Shown here: piece by piece, positions 54,530-63,176 of the stretch
Position numbering within the stretch: position 1 is the stretch's first letter
Layout: every line of letters starts with the position of its first letter
From: Nioella nitratireducens
GTDB lineage: Bacteria > Pseudomonadota > Alphaproteobacteria > Rhodobacterales > Rhodobacteraceae
DNA: 64,000 nucleotides
Reading direction: 5' to 3'
Assembly (NCBI RefSeq): GCF_001879715.1
Contig: NZ_MNBW01000002.1
Coordinates: 186,001-250,000, forward strand
The notes under the pieces: generated by a model
What the model was told of the DNA's origin: nothing
The model's database searches: none
Seen by the model: only the letters and a program-made list of their open reading frames with translations
Position numbers and translations under genes: made by a program

Positions 54530-55249
54530 ATGCAGTGGAAACTCACCACCAGCCTGATCGCCATTGCCGCCTCGGCCACCATGGCCCACGCGGACGGCAT
54601 GGCCCAACCCAGCCCCGATCCCGTCGTTGTGGCACCGGCTCCGGCACCGGTGACTGACTGGAGCGGTTTGTACGGCGGTCTGACCGTCGGCTACGCCATG
54701 GGCTCTGCGTCCCACAGTTTCAGCAACGCCGCACCGACGGACGATTCCGACCCCACCGGTTTGCTGTTGGGCGGCTTCCTCGGCTATGCGGTGCAGTCGG
54801 GCAATGTCGTCTGGGGTGGCGAGGTCGATATGGACTTCTCCGATTACTCCGGCAGCTTCGTCAACAACACCGGCGCCACTTCGCAGGGCGTGATTGACGG
54901 CAACTGGCAAGGGTCCGTGCGCGCCGTCGTCGGCTATGCCGGCGACCTCGGCTCTCGCCCTGCTCTCTACTATGCCACGGCCGGTTGGGCCGTGGGCGAG
55001 TTCGATTTCCTCGGCGGCCCCTCTGTCCCGGTGCCACCGGGCGGCGGCTATTCCGAGCAGATGAACGGCTGGACCGCCGGTGTCGGCGTCGATGTCCGGT
55101 TGTCCGACAGCACCACCATGCGTGTCGAATACCGCTACACCGATTTCGGCACCGCCAGCGGCACCCTCGCGCCCACCTTCCCCGCTGTCACCATGCCGGT
55201 TGACGTGACTCAGCACGCCCTTCGCGTCGGCGTTCGGATGCAGTTCTGA
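54530..55249 (+). CDS. outer-membrane beta-barrel protein (porin/OmpA-like family)
   Basis: 239 residues with a Sec signal ending AHADG. After a proline-rich linker (PSPDPVVVAPAPAPV) the barrel begins WSGLYGGLTVGYAMG, then LLLGGFLGYAVQSGNVVWGGEVDMDFSD, and ends with MRVEYRYTDFG and VTQHALRVGVRMQF. A terminal Phe is typical for outer-membrane insertion by BamA. This is the small OMP family common in alphaproteobacteria; pore formation is not proven. GGGGGA precedes the ATG. CtrA-like sites lie upstream. Confidence 0.88.
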   Translation: MQWKLTTSLIAIAASATMAHADGMAQPSPDPVVVAPAPAPVTDWSGLYGGLTVGYAMGSASHSFSNAAPTDDSDPTGLLLGGFLGYAVQSGNVVWGGEVDMDFSDYSGSFVNNTGATSQGVIDGNWQGSVRAVVGYAGDLGSRPALYYATAGWAVGEFDFLGGPSVPVPPGGGYSEQMNGWTAGVGVDVRLSDSTTMRVEYRYTDFGTASGTLAPTFPAVTMPVDVTQHALRVGVRMQF

Positions 55250-55337
55250 TCGGACCGGTGGCAACGCAAACCTGCCACCGCCTCCCGTCGTCGCGCCCTC
55301 CACGGGTCGCCCGGCGTGGCACAACGTAACGCGTCGT

Positions 55338-55367
55338 GGGGCGGCCTATCGGGCCGCCCCCGCTGTT
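55338..55367 (+). terminator. hairpin terminator after the outer-membrane protein gene
   Basis: GGGGCGGCC (55338-55346) and GGCCGCCCC (55352-55360) form a perfect 9-bp stem with a 5-nt loop. The tail (CGCTGTTT) is only weakly T-rich. Confidence 0.65.
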
Positions 55368-55435
55368 TCCTGCCGATACCCCAACGCCGATGCAAAATAT
55401 TTAACCGAAAGATCAAATCGGTGTCACACTCCCCG

Positions 55436-55454
55436 GTTATTCACCCCGAATAAC
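55436..55454. promoter_or_regulatory. inverted repeat upstream of cpdB
   Basis: GTTATTC-ACCCC-GAATAAC is a perfect 7-bp inverted repeat 20 bp before the cpdB start, in an AT-richer stretch. It may be an operator; no known box matches. Confidence 0.4.
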
Positions 55455-55473
55455 AGCTCCGGAGACCGCACCC

Positions 55474-57432
55474 ATGTCCCTCATTCTCGACCGCCGCGCC
55501 TTCCTCGCCGGCACCGCCAGTTTCATCGCGCTGCACCCGTTTTCGGCCAACGCCCAGGCCGGTCAGGCGCATCTGCGCATCATGGAAACCACCGACCTGC
55601 ATGTGCATGTCTTTCCCTATGATTACTACAGCGACCGCCCGGTCGACACGGTCGGCCTTGCCCGCACCGCATCGCTGATCGACGGCATCCGCGCGGAATC
55701 GACCAACTCGATGCTGCTGGACAACGGCGACTTCCTGCAAGGCAACCCGATGGGCGACTACATCGCCTATGAACGCGGCATGGCCGAAGGCGACGCGCAC
55801 CCCGTCATCACCGCCATGAACACACTTGGCTATGCCGCATCGACCCTCGGCAATCACGAATTCAACTACGGCCTCACCTTCCTGCTCAACTCGATCGCGG
55901 GGTCGAATTTCCCCGTGGTCTGCGCCAATGTCGTCACGGAAATGGGCGCCTCCCCGCGCGAAGATCAAACCCTGCTGCGCCCCTACGTGATCCTCGACCA
56001 CGAGGTAACGGACGGCGCCGGTCAGACCCACCCGATCCGCATCGGCCTCATTGGCTTCGTGCCGCCCCAGATCATGAACTGGGACCGCCAACACCTCGAT
56101 GGCAACGTCATGGCGCGTGACATCGTCTCGACCGCACAGGCCTATGTGCCGCAGATGAAGGAAGAGGGCGCCGACCTGATCATCGCGCTCAGCCACTCCG
56201 GCATCGGCGCCGCCGATCATATCGACGGGCAGGAAAACGCCTCGATCCCGCTCGCCGCCGTCGAAGGCATCGACGCGATCCTGACCGGCCACCATCACCG
56301 CGTCTTCCCCGGCCCCGACTATGCCGACACCCCCGGCGTCGATGCCGCCGCCGGCACCATCATGGGCAAGCCCGCCACCATGGGCGGCTTCTGGGGCAGC
56401 CATATGGGCCTGATCGACCTGATGCTGGAACGCGATGGCAATGAATGGCGCATCGCCGCCCATTCGACCGAGGCGCGCCCGATCTACCGCCGCGAAGAAG
56501 ACCGCTCCATCACCCCGCTGGTGGACAGCGTCCCGGCGGTCGAGGCCTCGGTCCAGACCGAGCATGACGCGACACTGGCCTATGTCCGCCGCGCCGTGGG
56601 ACAGACCGCCGCGCCGCTGCACAGCTATTTCGCGCTGGTGGCCGACGACCCTTCGGTGCAGATCGTTTCCAACGCCCAGACTTGGTATATCGAGCAGATG
56701 ATGGCGGGCACCGAATATGAGAGTCTGCCGATCCTCTCTGCCGCCGCGCCGTTCAAGGCCGGGGGCCGGGGTGGCCCGGAATACTACACCGAGGTGCCGG
56801 TAGGCCCCGTCGCCATCAAGAACGTGGCCGACCTCTACCTCTACCCCAACACCGTGCGCGCCGTTCTGGTGAATGGTGCGCAACTGCAAGGCTGGCTCGA
56901 ACGCTCGGCGGGCATGTTCAATCAGGTCGCGCCCGGTGAACAGGATCAGGTTCTGCTCAACCCCGATTTCCCGTCCTACAATTTCGACGTGATCGACGGC
57001 GTGACCTACCAGATCGACCTTTCCCAGCCCTCGCGCTTCTCGTCTTCGGGGGAGTTGATGAACCCCGAGGCAAGCCGCATCGTGAACCTCAGCTATCAGG
57101 GCCAGCCGGTGACGCCCGAAATGCAATTCGTGATCGCCACCAACAACTATCGCGCGGGCGGCGGCGGCAGCTTCCCCGGCGCCATGGGCGATACGGTGAT
57201 CTTCGAAGGCCCCGACACCAACCGCGACGTGATCGTGCGCTATATCGTCGAACAAGGCACCATCGACCCGCAGGCCGATGCCAACTGGACCTTCGCCCCC
57301 CTGCCCGGCACCACGGTGCTGTTCGACACCGGCCCCGGCGCCGCAGCCTATGCTGACAGTGTCGAGGGCGTGGCGATCGAACCGGCGGGCGACGGCCCCG
57401 ACGGCTTCGCCCGGTTCCGCATCACGCTGTGA
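55474..57432 (+). CDS. cpdB: 2',3'-cyclic-nucleotide 2'-phosphodiesterase/3'-nucleotidase
   Basis: 652 residues. The N terminus has an RR motif ([25 protein letters not shown]), suggesting Tat export. The metallophosphatase domain has [35 protein letters not shown] and [12 protein letters not shown]. The 5'-nucleotidase C-terminal domain follows ([22 protein letters not shown]). The enzyme releases nucleosides and phosphate from nucleotides in the periplasm, as part of nutrient recovery. GGAG precedes the ATG. Confidence 0.94.
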   Translation: MSLILDRRAFLAGTASFIALHPFSANAQAGQAHLRIMETTDLHVHVFPYDYYSDRPVDTVGLARTASLIDGIRAESTNSMLLDNGDFLQGNPMGDYIAYERGMAEGDAHPVITAMNTLGYAASTLGNHEFNYGLTFLLNSIAGSNFPVVCANVVTEMGASPREDQTLLRPYVILDHEVTDGAGQTHPIRIGLIGFVPPQIMNWDRQHLDGNVMARDIVSTAQAYVPQMKEEGADLIIALSHSGIGAADHIDGQENASIPLAAVEGIDAILTGHHHRVFPGPDYADTPGVDAAAGTIMGKPATMGGFWGSHMGLIDLMLERDGNEWRIAAHSTEARPIYRREEDRSITPLVDSVPAVEASVQTEHDATLAYVRRAVGQTAAPLHSYFALVADDPSVQIVSNAQTWYIEQMMAGTEYESLPILSAAAPFKAGGRGGPEYYTEVPVGPVAIKNVADLYLYPNTVRAVLVNGAQLQGWLERSAGMFNQVAPGEQDQVLLNPDFPSYNFDVIDGVTYQIDLSQPSRFSSSGELMNPEASRIVNLSYQGQPVTPEMQFVIATNNYRAGGGGSFPGAMGDTVIFEGPDTNRDVIVRYIVEQGTIDPQADANWTFAPLPGTTVLFDTGPGAAAYADSVEGVAIEPAGDGPDGFARFRITL

Positions 57433-57752
57433 CCCGGACAAGGGGGAGGCGCCGCAGCGCCTCCCCATCCCGCGCGCGCCCGTCCTTCTTCTTGGCAAAA
57501 ATACTCCCGCCGGAGGCATCCCACCCTCTCGGTCGGCGCCTCAGCCCGACCCGGCGCCGGACCATTCCCACCTGTGCGACCGCCCCTCCTCGGGCCAGGG
57601 CAAAGCCGTCTTTCATATGTACGGGGGGTGTACAGGGGGTGTACGGGGGGTGCACGCCCGGCGACAGGCCATTTCGGCCCGGACGCGGCCCGCCTCTTCC
57701 CATCTCTCGCCCGCTCCCGTAAGGCATCGGCACAGCAAAGGAGCCGCCCCAA
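57433..57752. other. 320-bp intergenic region, no gene recognised
   Basis: It holds a short conserved-looking stretch near 57496 (CAAAAATACTCCCGCCGGAG), a form I know from many intergenic regions of Rhodobacterales, and an 11-bp G-rich tandem repeat (57618-57650). Open frames on the minus strand through it lack ribosome binding sites and conserved sequence. AAGGAG before the next ATG marks the start of the downstream gene. Confidence 0.5.
57618..57650. repeat. three tandem copies of an 11-bp G-rich repeat
   Basis: TGTACGGGGGG is repeated three times (second copy TGTACAGGGGG), followed by a variant TGCAC. Runs of five or six G on one strand could form a G-quadruplex or slip during replication. 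Confidence 0.8.
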
Positions 57753-58625
57753 ATGACCCAGATCATCCGCGCATTGTCCGAGATTTCCGACCGCTACGAC
57801 GTGCTTTATTGCGACCTCTGGGGCTGCCTGCATGACGGCTATTCGCCCTTTGCCGATGCGGTCGAGGCGCTGCGGGAATTCAAGGCCAAGGGCGGCATGG
57901 TCCTGCTCCTGACGAACTCCCCCCGCCCCCGCGCAAGTGTCGAGAAACAATTGGAAAAAATCGGCGTGCCGCGTGATTGCTGGGACAGTATCGCCAGTTC
58001 CGGCGACAGCGCCCGCGCCGCCATGCTGCGCGGGATGGTGGGCCACAAGGTCTGGTTCATCGGCCAGCCCCATGACCAAAGCTTCTTCGCCCCCATGGAC
58101 GTGATCGAAGAGCAGGTCGAGATCACGCAAGTGCCGTTGGAAGACGCCGAAGGCATCGTCTGCACCGGCCCCGAAGACCCCACCGCTGACCCCTCCGAGA
58201 TGCGCGGCAAGTTCTTGTATGCAAAGCAGAAAAACCTCAAGCTCCTCTGCGCGAACCCCGACATCGTCGTCGATCGCGGCGACACCCGTGAATGGTGCGC
58301 GGGCGCGCTGGCGCAGCTCTATACCGAGATGGGCGGCGAGAGCCTCTATTTCGGCAAACCGCACGCCCCGATCTACGAGCTGGCCCGAATGCGACTGGCC
58401 CAGATCGGGGTCGATTGCCCGCCCGAACGCATCCTCGCCGTGGGCGACGGCCTCAAGACCGATATCCTCGGCGCGCAGGGCGAAGCCATCGACTCGCTCT
58501 TCATCACCGGCGGCCTGTCCCGCGCTGAAACCGGCACCACCGATCAGCCGGACCCGGAAAAACTGGCCCAAACCCTCGCCGACGCGCAAATTGAGGCCAC
58601 TTATTCCATTGGCTTCCTGCGATAG
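57753..58625 (+). CDS. HAD-superfamily hydrolase, TIGR01459/NagD-like
   Basis: 290 residues. The family variant of HAD motif I is CDLWGCLHDGYSPF, motif II is LLLTNSPRP, and motifs III and IV appear as KPHAPIYELA and VGDGLKTDILGA. This is the subgroup IIA phosphatase fold with a middle cap. Substrate unknown. AAGGAG precedes the ATG. It is followed by an AT-rich gap and the MaoC gene. Confidence 0.9.
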   Translation: MTQIIRALSEISDRYDVLYCDLWGCLHDGYSPFADAVEALREFKAKGGMVLLLTNSPRPRASVEKQLEKIGVPRDCWDSIASSGDSARAAMLRGMVGHKVWFIGQPHDQSFFAPMDVIEEQVEITQVPLEDAEGIVCTGPEDPTADPSEMRGKFLYAKQKNLKLLCANPDIVVDRGDTREWCAGALAQLYTEMGGESLYFGKPHAPIYELARMRLAQIGVDCPPERILAVGDGLKTDILGAQGEAIDSLFITGGLSRAETGTTDQPDPEKLAQTLADAQIEATYSIGFLR

Positions 58626-58741
58626 CCAAAGCAACATAATTGCTATTAACGGGGTAATTTTCGGAACTATCTTACTTCTGCATTGCAGCATTGCTGGATT
58701 TCAGCTATGAAACCGGCAAGATGACCAATGAGGATCCGGAT

Positions 58742-59185
58742 ATGCTCGACAATTTCCCCCGCGGGACGATCTGTATCGAAGATATCGAGATCGGCATGAC
58801 CCGACACCTGATGAAGCAGGTCACCGACCGGGATATCGAGCTGTTTGCCGAGGTCTCGACCGACCGCAACCCGGTGCATCTGGACGACACCTACGCGCAG
58901 GACACGATTTTCGAGGGCCGGATCGCCCACGGCATGCTGACGGCCGGCCTGATCTCGGCCGTGATCGGCGAACAATTGCCCGGCCACGGCACCGTCTATC
59001 TGGGCCAGAGCCTGAAATTCCTCGCGCCCGTGCGGCCCGGCGACATGGTCCGCGCCGAGGTCGAGGTGACGGATATGGACATCGCCAAGCGCCGCGTCAC
59101 GTTGGACACCCGGTGCACGATCGACGGCAAGCCGGTGCTGAAAGGCGAGGCCACCGTTCTCGCCCCGTCGCGGAAATTCGACTGA
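58742..59185 (+). CDS. MaoC-family (R)-hydratase
   Basis: 147 residues from the ATG at 58742, chosen because GAGGA stands before it and homologues begin LDNFPRGTICIEDIEIGM; a TTG or ATG farther upstream is possible. The hotdog-fold hydratase signature is DRNPVHLDDTYAQDTIFEGRIAHGMLTAG, with the catalytic Asp and His. Likely (R)-specific enoyl-CoA hydratase in fatty acid or hydroxyalkanoate metabolism. An AT-rich promoter region (58626-58700) precedes it. Confidence 0.9.
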   Translation: MLDNFPRGTICIEDIEIGMTRHLMKQVTDRDIELFAEVSTDRNPVHLDDTYAQDTIFEGRIAHGMLTAGLISAVIGEQLPGHGTVYLGQSLKFLAPVRPGDMVRAEVEVTDMDIAKRRVTLDTRCTIDGKPVLKGEATVLAPSRKFD

Positions 59186-59249
59186 CCCCACCGACCGCCG
59201 GAACAGAGGGCCGCTTGCCCTCCCCTTGAGGGACGGCTAAGCCTGCCGA

Positions 59250-60179
59250 ATGAGAATTCTGCGCGACTATCAATATGCCTTGCCCGACGACCGGGGTGCC
59301 TCGGCCGCCATCGGCAATTTCGACGGCGTGCATCTGGGCCATCAGCATGTGATCGACCGCGCCCGCGTCGATGGTCTGCCCCTTGGTATCCTGACGTTCG
59401 AGCCGCATCCGCGCGAGTTTTTCGCCCGCGATACGGCCCCCTTCCGACTGATGAATGCCGAGGCACGGGCCCATCGGCTGGAAAAGCTGGGGGTCGATAT
59501 CCTCTATGAATTGCCTTTCAACGCCGCGCTCGCCGGGCTGACCGCCGAAGAATTCGCGCGCGATGTGCTGGCCGACGGGCTTGGCCTGAACCGGGTGATC
59601 GTGGGCGCGGATTTCTGCTTCGGCAAGGGCCGTGCCGGCACGACGGAAATGCTGGTGGATTTCGGCCAGCGCTTTGGCTTCGCGGTCGATGTGGTGCCGA
59701 TCCTGCATGGCGACCTTGGCGCGATTTCCTCGACCAATATCCGCAACGCCCTGTCCGAAGGCCGCCCGCGTGATGCGGCACAGATGCTGGGCCATTGGCA
59801 CCGGATCGAAGGCCCCGTCGTGCATGGCGAAAAGCGGGGTCGGCAACTGGGCTATCCCACGGCCAACATGAACCTGGACGGGCTGCACCTGCCCAAGCTC
59901 GGCGTCTACGCGGTGCTGATCGAGGTCCGCGATGGCGCCCATGTGGGGCGCTATCATGGGGTCGCCTCGCTCGGGGTTCGACCGATGTTCGACGGCCATG
60001 TCCCGAATCTTGAAACCTTCCTGTTCGATTTCGCGGGCGATCTCTATGGCTGCGACCTGTCCGTGGCCTTGGTCGACTACCTGCGCCCCGAGATGAATTT
60101 CGACGGGCTTGACGCGCTGATCACCCAGATGGATGCCGACAGCGACGTGGCCCGCACCCTCTTGAAGGCTCTGTCGTGA
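59250..60179 (+). CDS. ribF: bifunctional riboflavin kinase/FAD synthetase
   Basis: 309 residues. The N-terminal FMN adenylyltransferase has AAIGNFDGVHLGHQHVI and VVGADFCFGKGRAG-type patterns. The C-terminal flavokinase has GYPTANMNLDG and GRYHGVASLGVRPMF. It turns riboflavin into FMN and FAD. The stop codon overlaps the YcgN-family gene by 4 nt, which in turn overlaps a threonine aldolase gene by 4 nt, forming a three-gene operon. Confidence 0.97.
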   Translation: MRILRDYQYALPDDRGASAAIGNFDGVHLGHQHVIDRARVDGLPLGILTFEPHPREFFARDTAPFRLMNAEARAHRLEKLGVDILYELPFNAALAGLTAEEFARDVLADGLGLNRVIVGADFCFGKGRAGTTEMLVDFGQRFGFAVDVVPILHGDLGAISSTNIRNALSEGRPRDAAQMLGHWHRIEGPVVHGEKRGRQLGYPTANMNLDGLHLPKLGVYAVLIEVRDGAHVGRYHGVASLGVRPMFDGHVPNLETFLFDFAGDLYGCDLSVALVDYLRPEMNFDGLDALITQMDADSDVARTLLKALS

Positions 60180-60628
60180 CCAAGCTGCGCCGAGAGTTCT
60201 GGACCCTGCCGCTGACCCGCCTGACGCCCGAGGAATGGGAAGCGCTCTGCGACGGCTGCGGCAAATGCTGCCTGAACAAACTGGAAGACGACGAGACCGG
60301 CGAGGTCGCCCTGACCCGCGTCGCCTGCCGCCTGCTGGACGATGAAACCTGCCGCTGCGGGCAGTATGACATCCGCAAGACGCTGGTTCCCGAATGCATC
60401 CAGCTGACGCCCGAGACCATGGGCGACGTGGCCTATTTCATGCCGGAAACCTGCGCCTATCGCCTGCGCCACGAAGGCAAGCCGCTGTATCACTGGCATC
60501 CGCTAATCTCGGGCGATCCCGACAGCGTGCACAAGGCAGGCATTTCGATGCGGGGCATAACAGTGCCCGAATTCGAAGTGCCCGAGGAAGACTGGGAAGA
60601 TTACATCATCGAGGAGCCGGGAACATGA
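60176..60628 (+). CDS. YcgN/YkgJ-family cysteine-cluster protein
   Basis: 150 residues with a cysteine-rich Zn/Fe-binding pattern: CDGCGKCCLNKL near the start, then TCRCGQYDIRK and MPETCAYRL. This is the UPF0260 family; function unknown. The start is GTG at 60176 overlapping the end of ribF by 4 nt, and its own stop overlaps the next start by 4 nt, so translation is coupled along the operon. Confidence 0.9.
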   Translation: MTKLRREFWTLPLTRLTPEEWEALCDGCGKCCLNKLEDDETGEVALTRVACRLLDDETCRCGQYDIRKTLVPECIQLTPETMGDVAYFMPETCAYRLRHEGKPLYHWHPLISGDPDSVHKAGISMRGITVPEFEVPEEDWEDYIIEEPGT

Positions 60629-61677
60629 TCTTTGCCTCTGACAACACCGGGCCGGCCGCGCCCGAGGTTATGGACGCCATCCTGCGGGCCAATACGGGCT
60701 ACGAAATGCCGTATGGCAATGACGCGATCATGCCGGGCGTGACCCAGAAGATCCGCGACCTGTTCGACGCGCCCGAGGCCAGCGTGCATCTGGTGGCGAC
60801 CGGCACCGCGGCCAATTCCCTCGCGCTGGCGACACTGGCCAACCCGTGGGACGGGGTCTTCGTTCATCGCATCGCCCACGCGGAAGAGGACGAATGCGGC
60901 GCGCCCGAGTTCTACACCGGCGGGGCCAAGCTGGTGCTGGTGGACGGGCCTGACGGCAAGATGGACCCGGCCACTCTGGACGCTGCGATCCTCGCCACTG
61001 GCGACAAGGGCGTGCACGGTGTCCAGCGCGGCCCGGTCTCGATCACCAACATCACGGAAATCGGCACGGCCTACACGCTGGACGAAATCCGCGCTGTCAC
61101 CGATGTGGCCAAGTCCTACGGGCTCAAGACCCATCTCGACGGGGCTCGCTTCGCCAATGCCTGCGCATCGCTTGGCTGCACCCCGGCCGAGATGACGTGG
61201 AAAGCGGGCATTGATGCCGTCAGCTTCGGCGGCACCAAGAACGGCTGCCTCGGCGTCGAGGCGGTGGTGTTTTTCGACCCCGCCCAAGCGTGGGAACTGG
61301 AACTGCGCCGCAAACGGGGCGCGCATCTGTTTTCCAAGCACCGGTTCCTTTCTGCCCAGATGGAGGCCTATGTAACCGACGGGTTGTGGCTGCGGCTGGC
61401 CGAACAGGCCAACGCGGCGGCGGCGGAACTGGCGGCGGGCATCAAGGCGCTGCCCGGCGCGCGGCTCGAGGCCGAACCGGCAGGCAACATGATCTTCGCC
61501 CATATCCCGCGTGGCGCACACAAGCGCGCGATGGAGGCCGGGGCGAAATACTACCTGTTCCCCTTCAATGCCTCGCTGGACGGGCCAGAGGATGAAACCA
61601 TCCGCTGCCGTTTCGTCTGCGATTGGTCTTGCGAAAGCGCGACAGTGCAGCGGCTTCTGGCGCTATTCCGGGGGTAG
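60625..61677 (+). CDS. ltaE: low-specificity L-threonine aldolase
   Basis: 350 residues. PLP enzyme of the aldolase family: IFASDNTGPAAPEVMDAI at the N terminus, VATGTAANSLALATL for the phosphate, THLDGARFANACA and the PLP lysine in SFGGTKNGCLG. It cleaves threonine or allo-threonine to glycine and acetaldehyde. The start ATG overlaps the stop of the YcgN-family gene by 4 nt. Third gene of the ribF operon. Confidence 0.93.
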   Translation: MIFASDNTGPAAPEVMDAILRANTGYEMPYGNDAIMPGVTQKIRDLFDAPEASVHLVATGTAANSLALATLANPWDGVFVHRIAHAEEDECGAPEFYTGGAKLVLVDGPDGKMDPATLDAAILATGDKGVHGVQRGPVSITNITEIGTAYTLDEIRAVTDVAKSYGLKTHLDGARFANACASLGCTPAEMTWKAGIDAVSFGGTKNGCLGVEAVVFFDPAQAWELELRRKRGAHLFSKHRFLSAQMEAYVTDGLWLRLAEQANAAAAELAAGIKALPGARLEAEPAGNMIFAHIPRGAHKRAMEAGAKYYLFPFNASLDGPEDETIRCRFVCDWSCESATVQRLLALFRG

Positions 61678-61708
61678 CGCCAGAAGACGCAGACGGAGCG
61701 CGCGCGCC

Positions 61709-62488
61709 CTACGCGGCTTGCGCAAGCAGCCGGATCAACGCCTCTGCCACCGGGCGGGGATGGGTGATCGGCACCATGTGCCCGGCGCCTTCGACTGTAA
61801 GCCGCACCGTGTCCGGCATCTTTGCCGCCATCCGATCCAGCACCGCGGCGGTGATCGGCAGCCGTTCGGCCCCGTCTACCAACAGCACAGGCCCCCGCAC
61901 CTCTGCAAGACGAGGCACCAGCCCGGCGCTGTCCTCAAACAGCGCGGCGTTCGAGGCCGCGACAAAGCGGATGCGGTCGATCATGTAGCGCTGTTGCCCC
62001 TCAGGCATGGCATCCAGCCCGCCACCTGCCCCCCACAACCGCAGGAATTCCCGCGTGGCATCCTCGATTCGCCCCTCGGAAAACAGCCGATCGAAGGTCG
62101 CCATCTGGTCGCGATAGGCCGACAGGGCGCCGCTGCCCTTCGCCGCGGCAAACAGCACCGGTTCGATCAGTATCAGGCTGCGGATGCGCTCCGGCATGTC
62201 CACGGCCAATCGCAGCGCCAGCGTCGCGCCGAAACTGTGGCCAACCGCATCAAACCGTCCCTCGGGCAGATGCGGCAGGATCGCCTCATAGCACTGGTCA
62301 TGCAGGTCTTTCGTCAGGTCGATATCGGGCGCGCGCCCGTGGCCGAGAATGTCGGGGGCCGTAATCCGCAAGCCGGGGCCAAGCGCCCGAACCATGCCCT
62401 CCCACGCGCCGGAATGGGCAAGCGAGCAGTGCAGCATCAGGACAGGACGGTCGCCGTCCTGCCCCCAGTGACGGGCGAATCCGCTCAC
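61709..62488 (-). CDS. alpha/beta-fold hydrolase
   Basis: 259 residues. The fold is visible as PVLMLHCSLAHSGAWEGMV (oxyanion region), nucleophile elbow VGHSFGATLAL and a late histidine in VEGAGHMVPIT. The lid region (DGAERLPITAAVLDRMA) is present. No signal peptide, so probably cytoplasmic. Substrate unknown. The start overlaps the stop of the upstream isomerase gene by 4 nt, so the two are cotranscribed. Confidence 0.9.
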   Translation of the reverse strand: MSGFARHWGQDGDRPVLMLHCSLAHSGAWEGMVRALGPGLRITAPDILGHGRAPDIDLTKDLHDQCYEAILPHLPEGRFDAVGHSFGATLALRLAVDMPERIRSLILIEPVLFAAAKGSGALSAYRDQMATFDRLFSEGRIEDATREFLRLWGAGGGLDAMPEGQQRYMIDRIRFVAASNAALFEDSAGLVPRLAEVRGPVLLVDGAERLPITAAVLDRMAAKMPDTVRLTVEGAGHMVPITHPRPVAEALIRLLAQAA

Positions 62489-63084
62489 AGCTTGCCGGAC
62501 AGAAACAGGTCGAGATCGTCGAGCCGGTCATGGCCCCAAAAGGTCTCGGCCCCGTCCACCACATAAAAGGGCGCGCCAAACACATTGGCCGCCACGGCCT
62601 CTTCGAGGTTGCGGGCATATTCTTCGGCTGCCGACAGCATCCCCTTGTCGGCCAGATCCGGGTCGAACCCGTTATCCTCCAGCTCCGTGCGGATCACATC
62701 GCTTTCGGCAATGTCCTTCTCCTCGGACCACACCGCGCGCAGGATACCATGCACCAGCCCTCCCAGATCGCCGTCGCCGGATTGTTGCGCGGTGATGATC
62801 GCGTAAGACGACGGCGCGGGGTTGGTGGGCCAGAACATCGGCTTGATGTTCAGCGGCAGACCGGATTTCAACTGCCCCCGGCGCAATTCCTGCGCGCGAT
62901 AGGCCATGCGGGCGGGGTGGCGGTCCTTGGGGGCGACGCCACCGGTGCGGGTGAACAACGTCATGATGTCCATCGGTTTATAGGTCACATCCGCGCCGCG
63001 GCGCGCCGCGATCTCTTCCAACCGGGTGCCTGCCAAGTAGGTGAACGGGGACAGCGTGGAGAAATAGTAGTCGATCTGGGCCAT
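62485..63084 (-). CDS. DsbA-fold 2-hydroxychromene-2-carboxylate isomerase family protein
   Basis: 199 residues of the DsbA/FrnE-like thioredoxin fold with a long helical insert. It starts AQIDYYFSTLSPFTYLAG, where the usual CPxxC is replaced by a Ser (SPFTYL) as in HCCA isomerase, and ends with the conserved AEVFGAPFYVVDGAETFWGHDRLDDL. HCCA isomerases act in aromatic catabolism, but many family members are general glutathione or aldehyde enzymes, so the exact reaction is open. The stop overlaps the downstream hydrolase gene by 4 nt. Confidence 0.85.
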   Translation of the reverse strand: MAQIDYYFSTLSPFTYLAGTRLEEIAARRGADVTYKPMDIMTLFTRTGGVAPKDRHPARMAYRAQELRRGQLKSGLPLNIKPMFWPTNPAPSSYAIITAQQSGDGDLGGLVHGILRAVWSEEKDIAESDVIRTELEDNGFDPDLADKGMLSAAEEYARNLEEAVAANVFGAPFYVVDGAETFWGHDRLDDLDLFLSGKL

Positions 63085-63176
63085 TATCGCGCATTCCTTT
63101 GGACTTTTCCGGACCGTAGCCGGATGCTAGGGGGTGTCAACGCCCCCATAACCAGAAGACTCGAAAGAAAGCTGCC

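Noticed and set aside
55441..57519. 692-codon minus-strand open frame antisense to cpdB
   Set aside because: No motif or ribosome binding site; the plus strand encodes a clear nucleotidase with a Tat leader.
57422..57766. Minus-strand open frames in the cpdB-HAD gap
   Set aside because: They translate the G-rich repeat as a Pro/Thr/Tyr stretch without start signals; no family is recognised.
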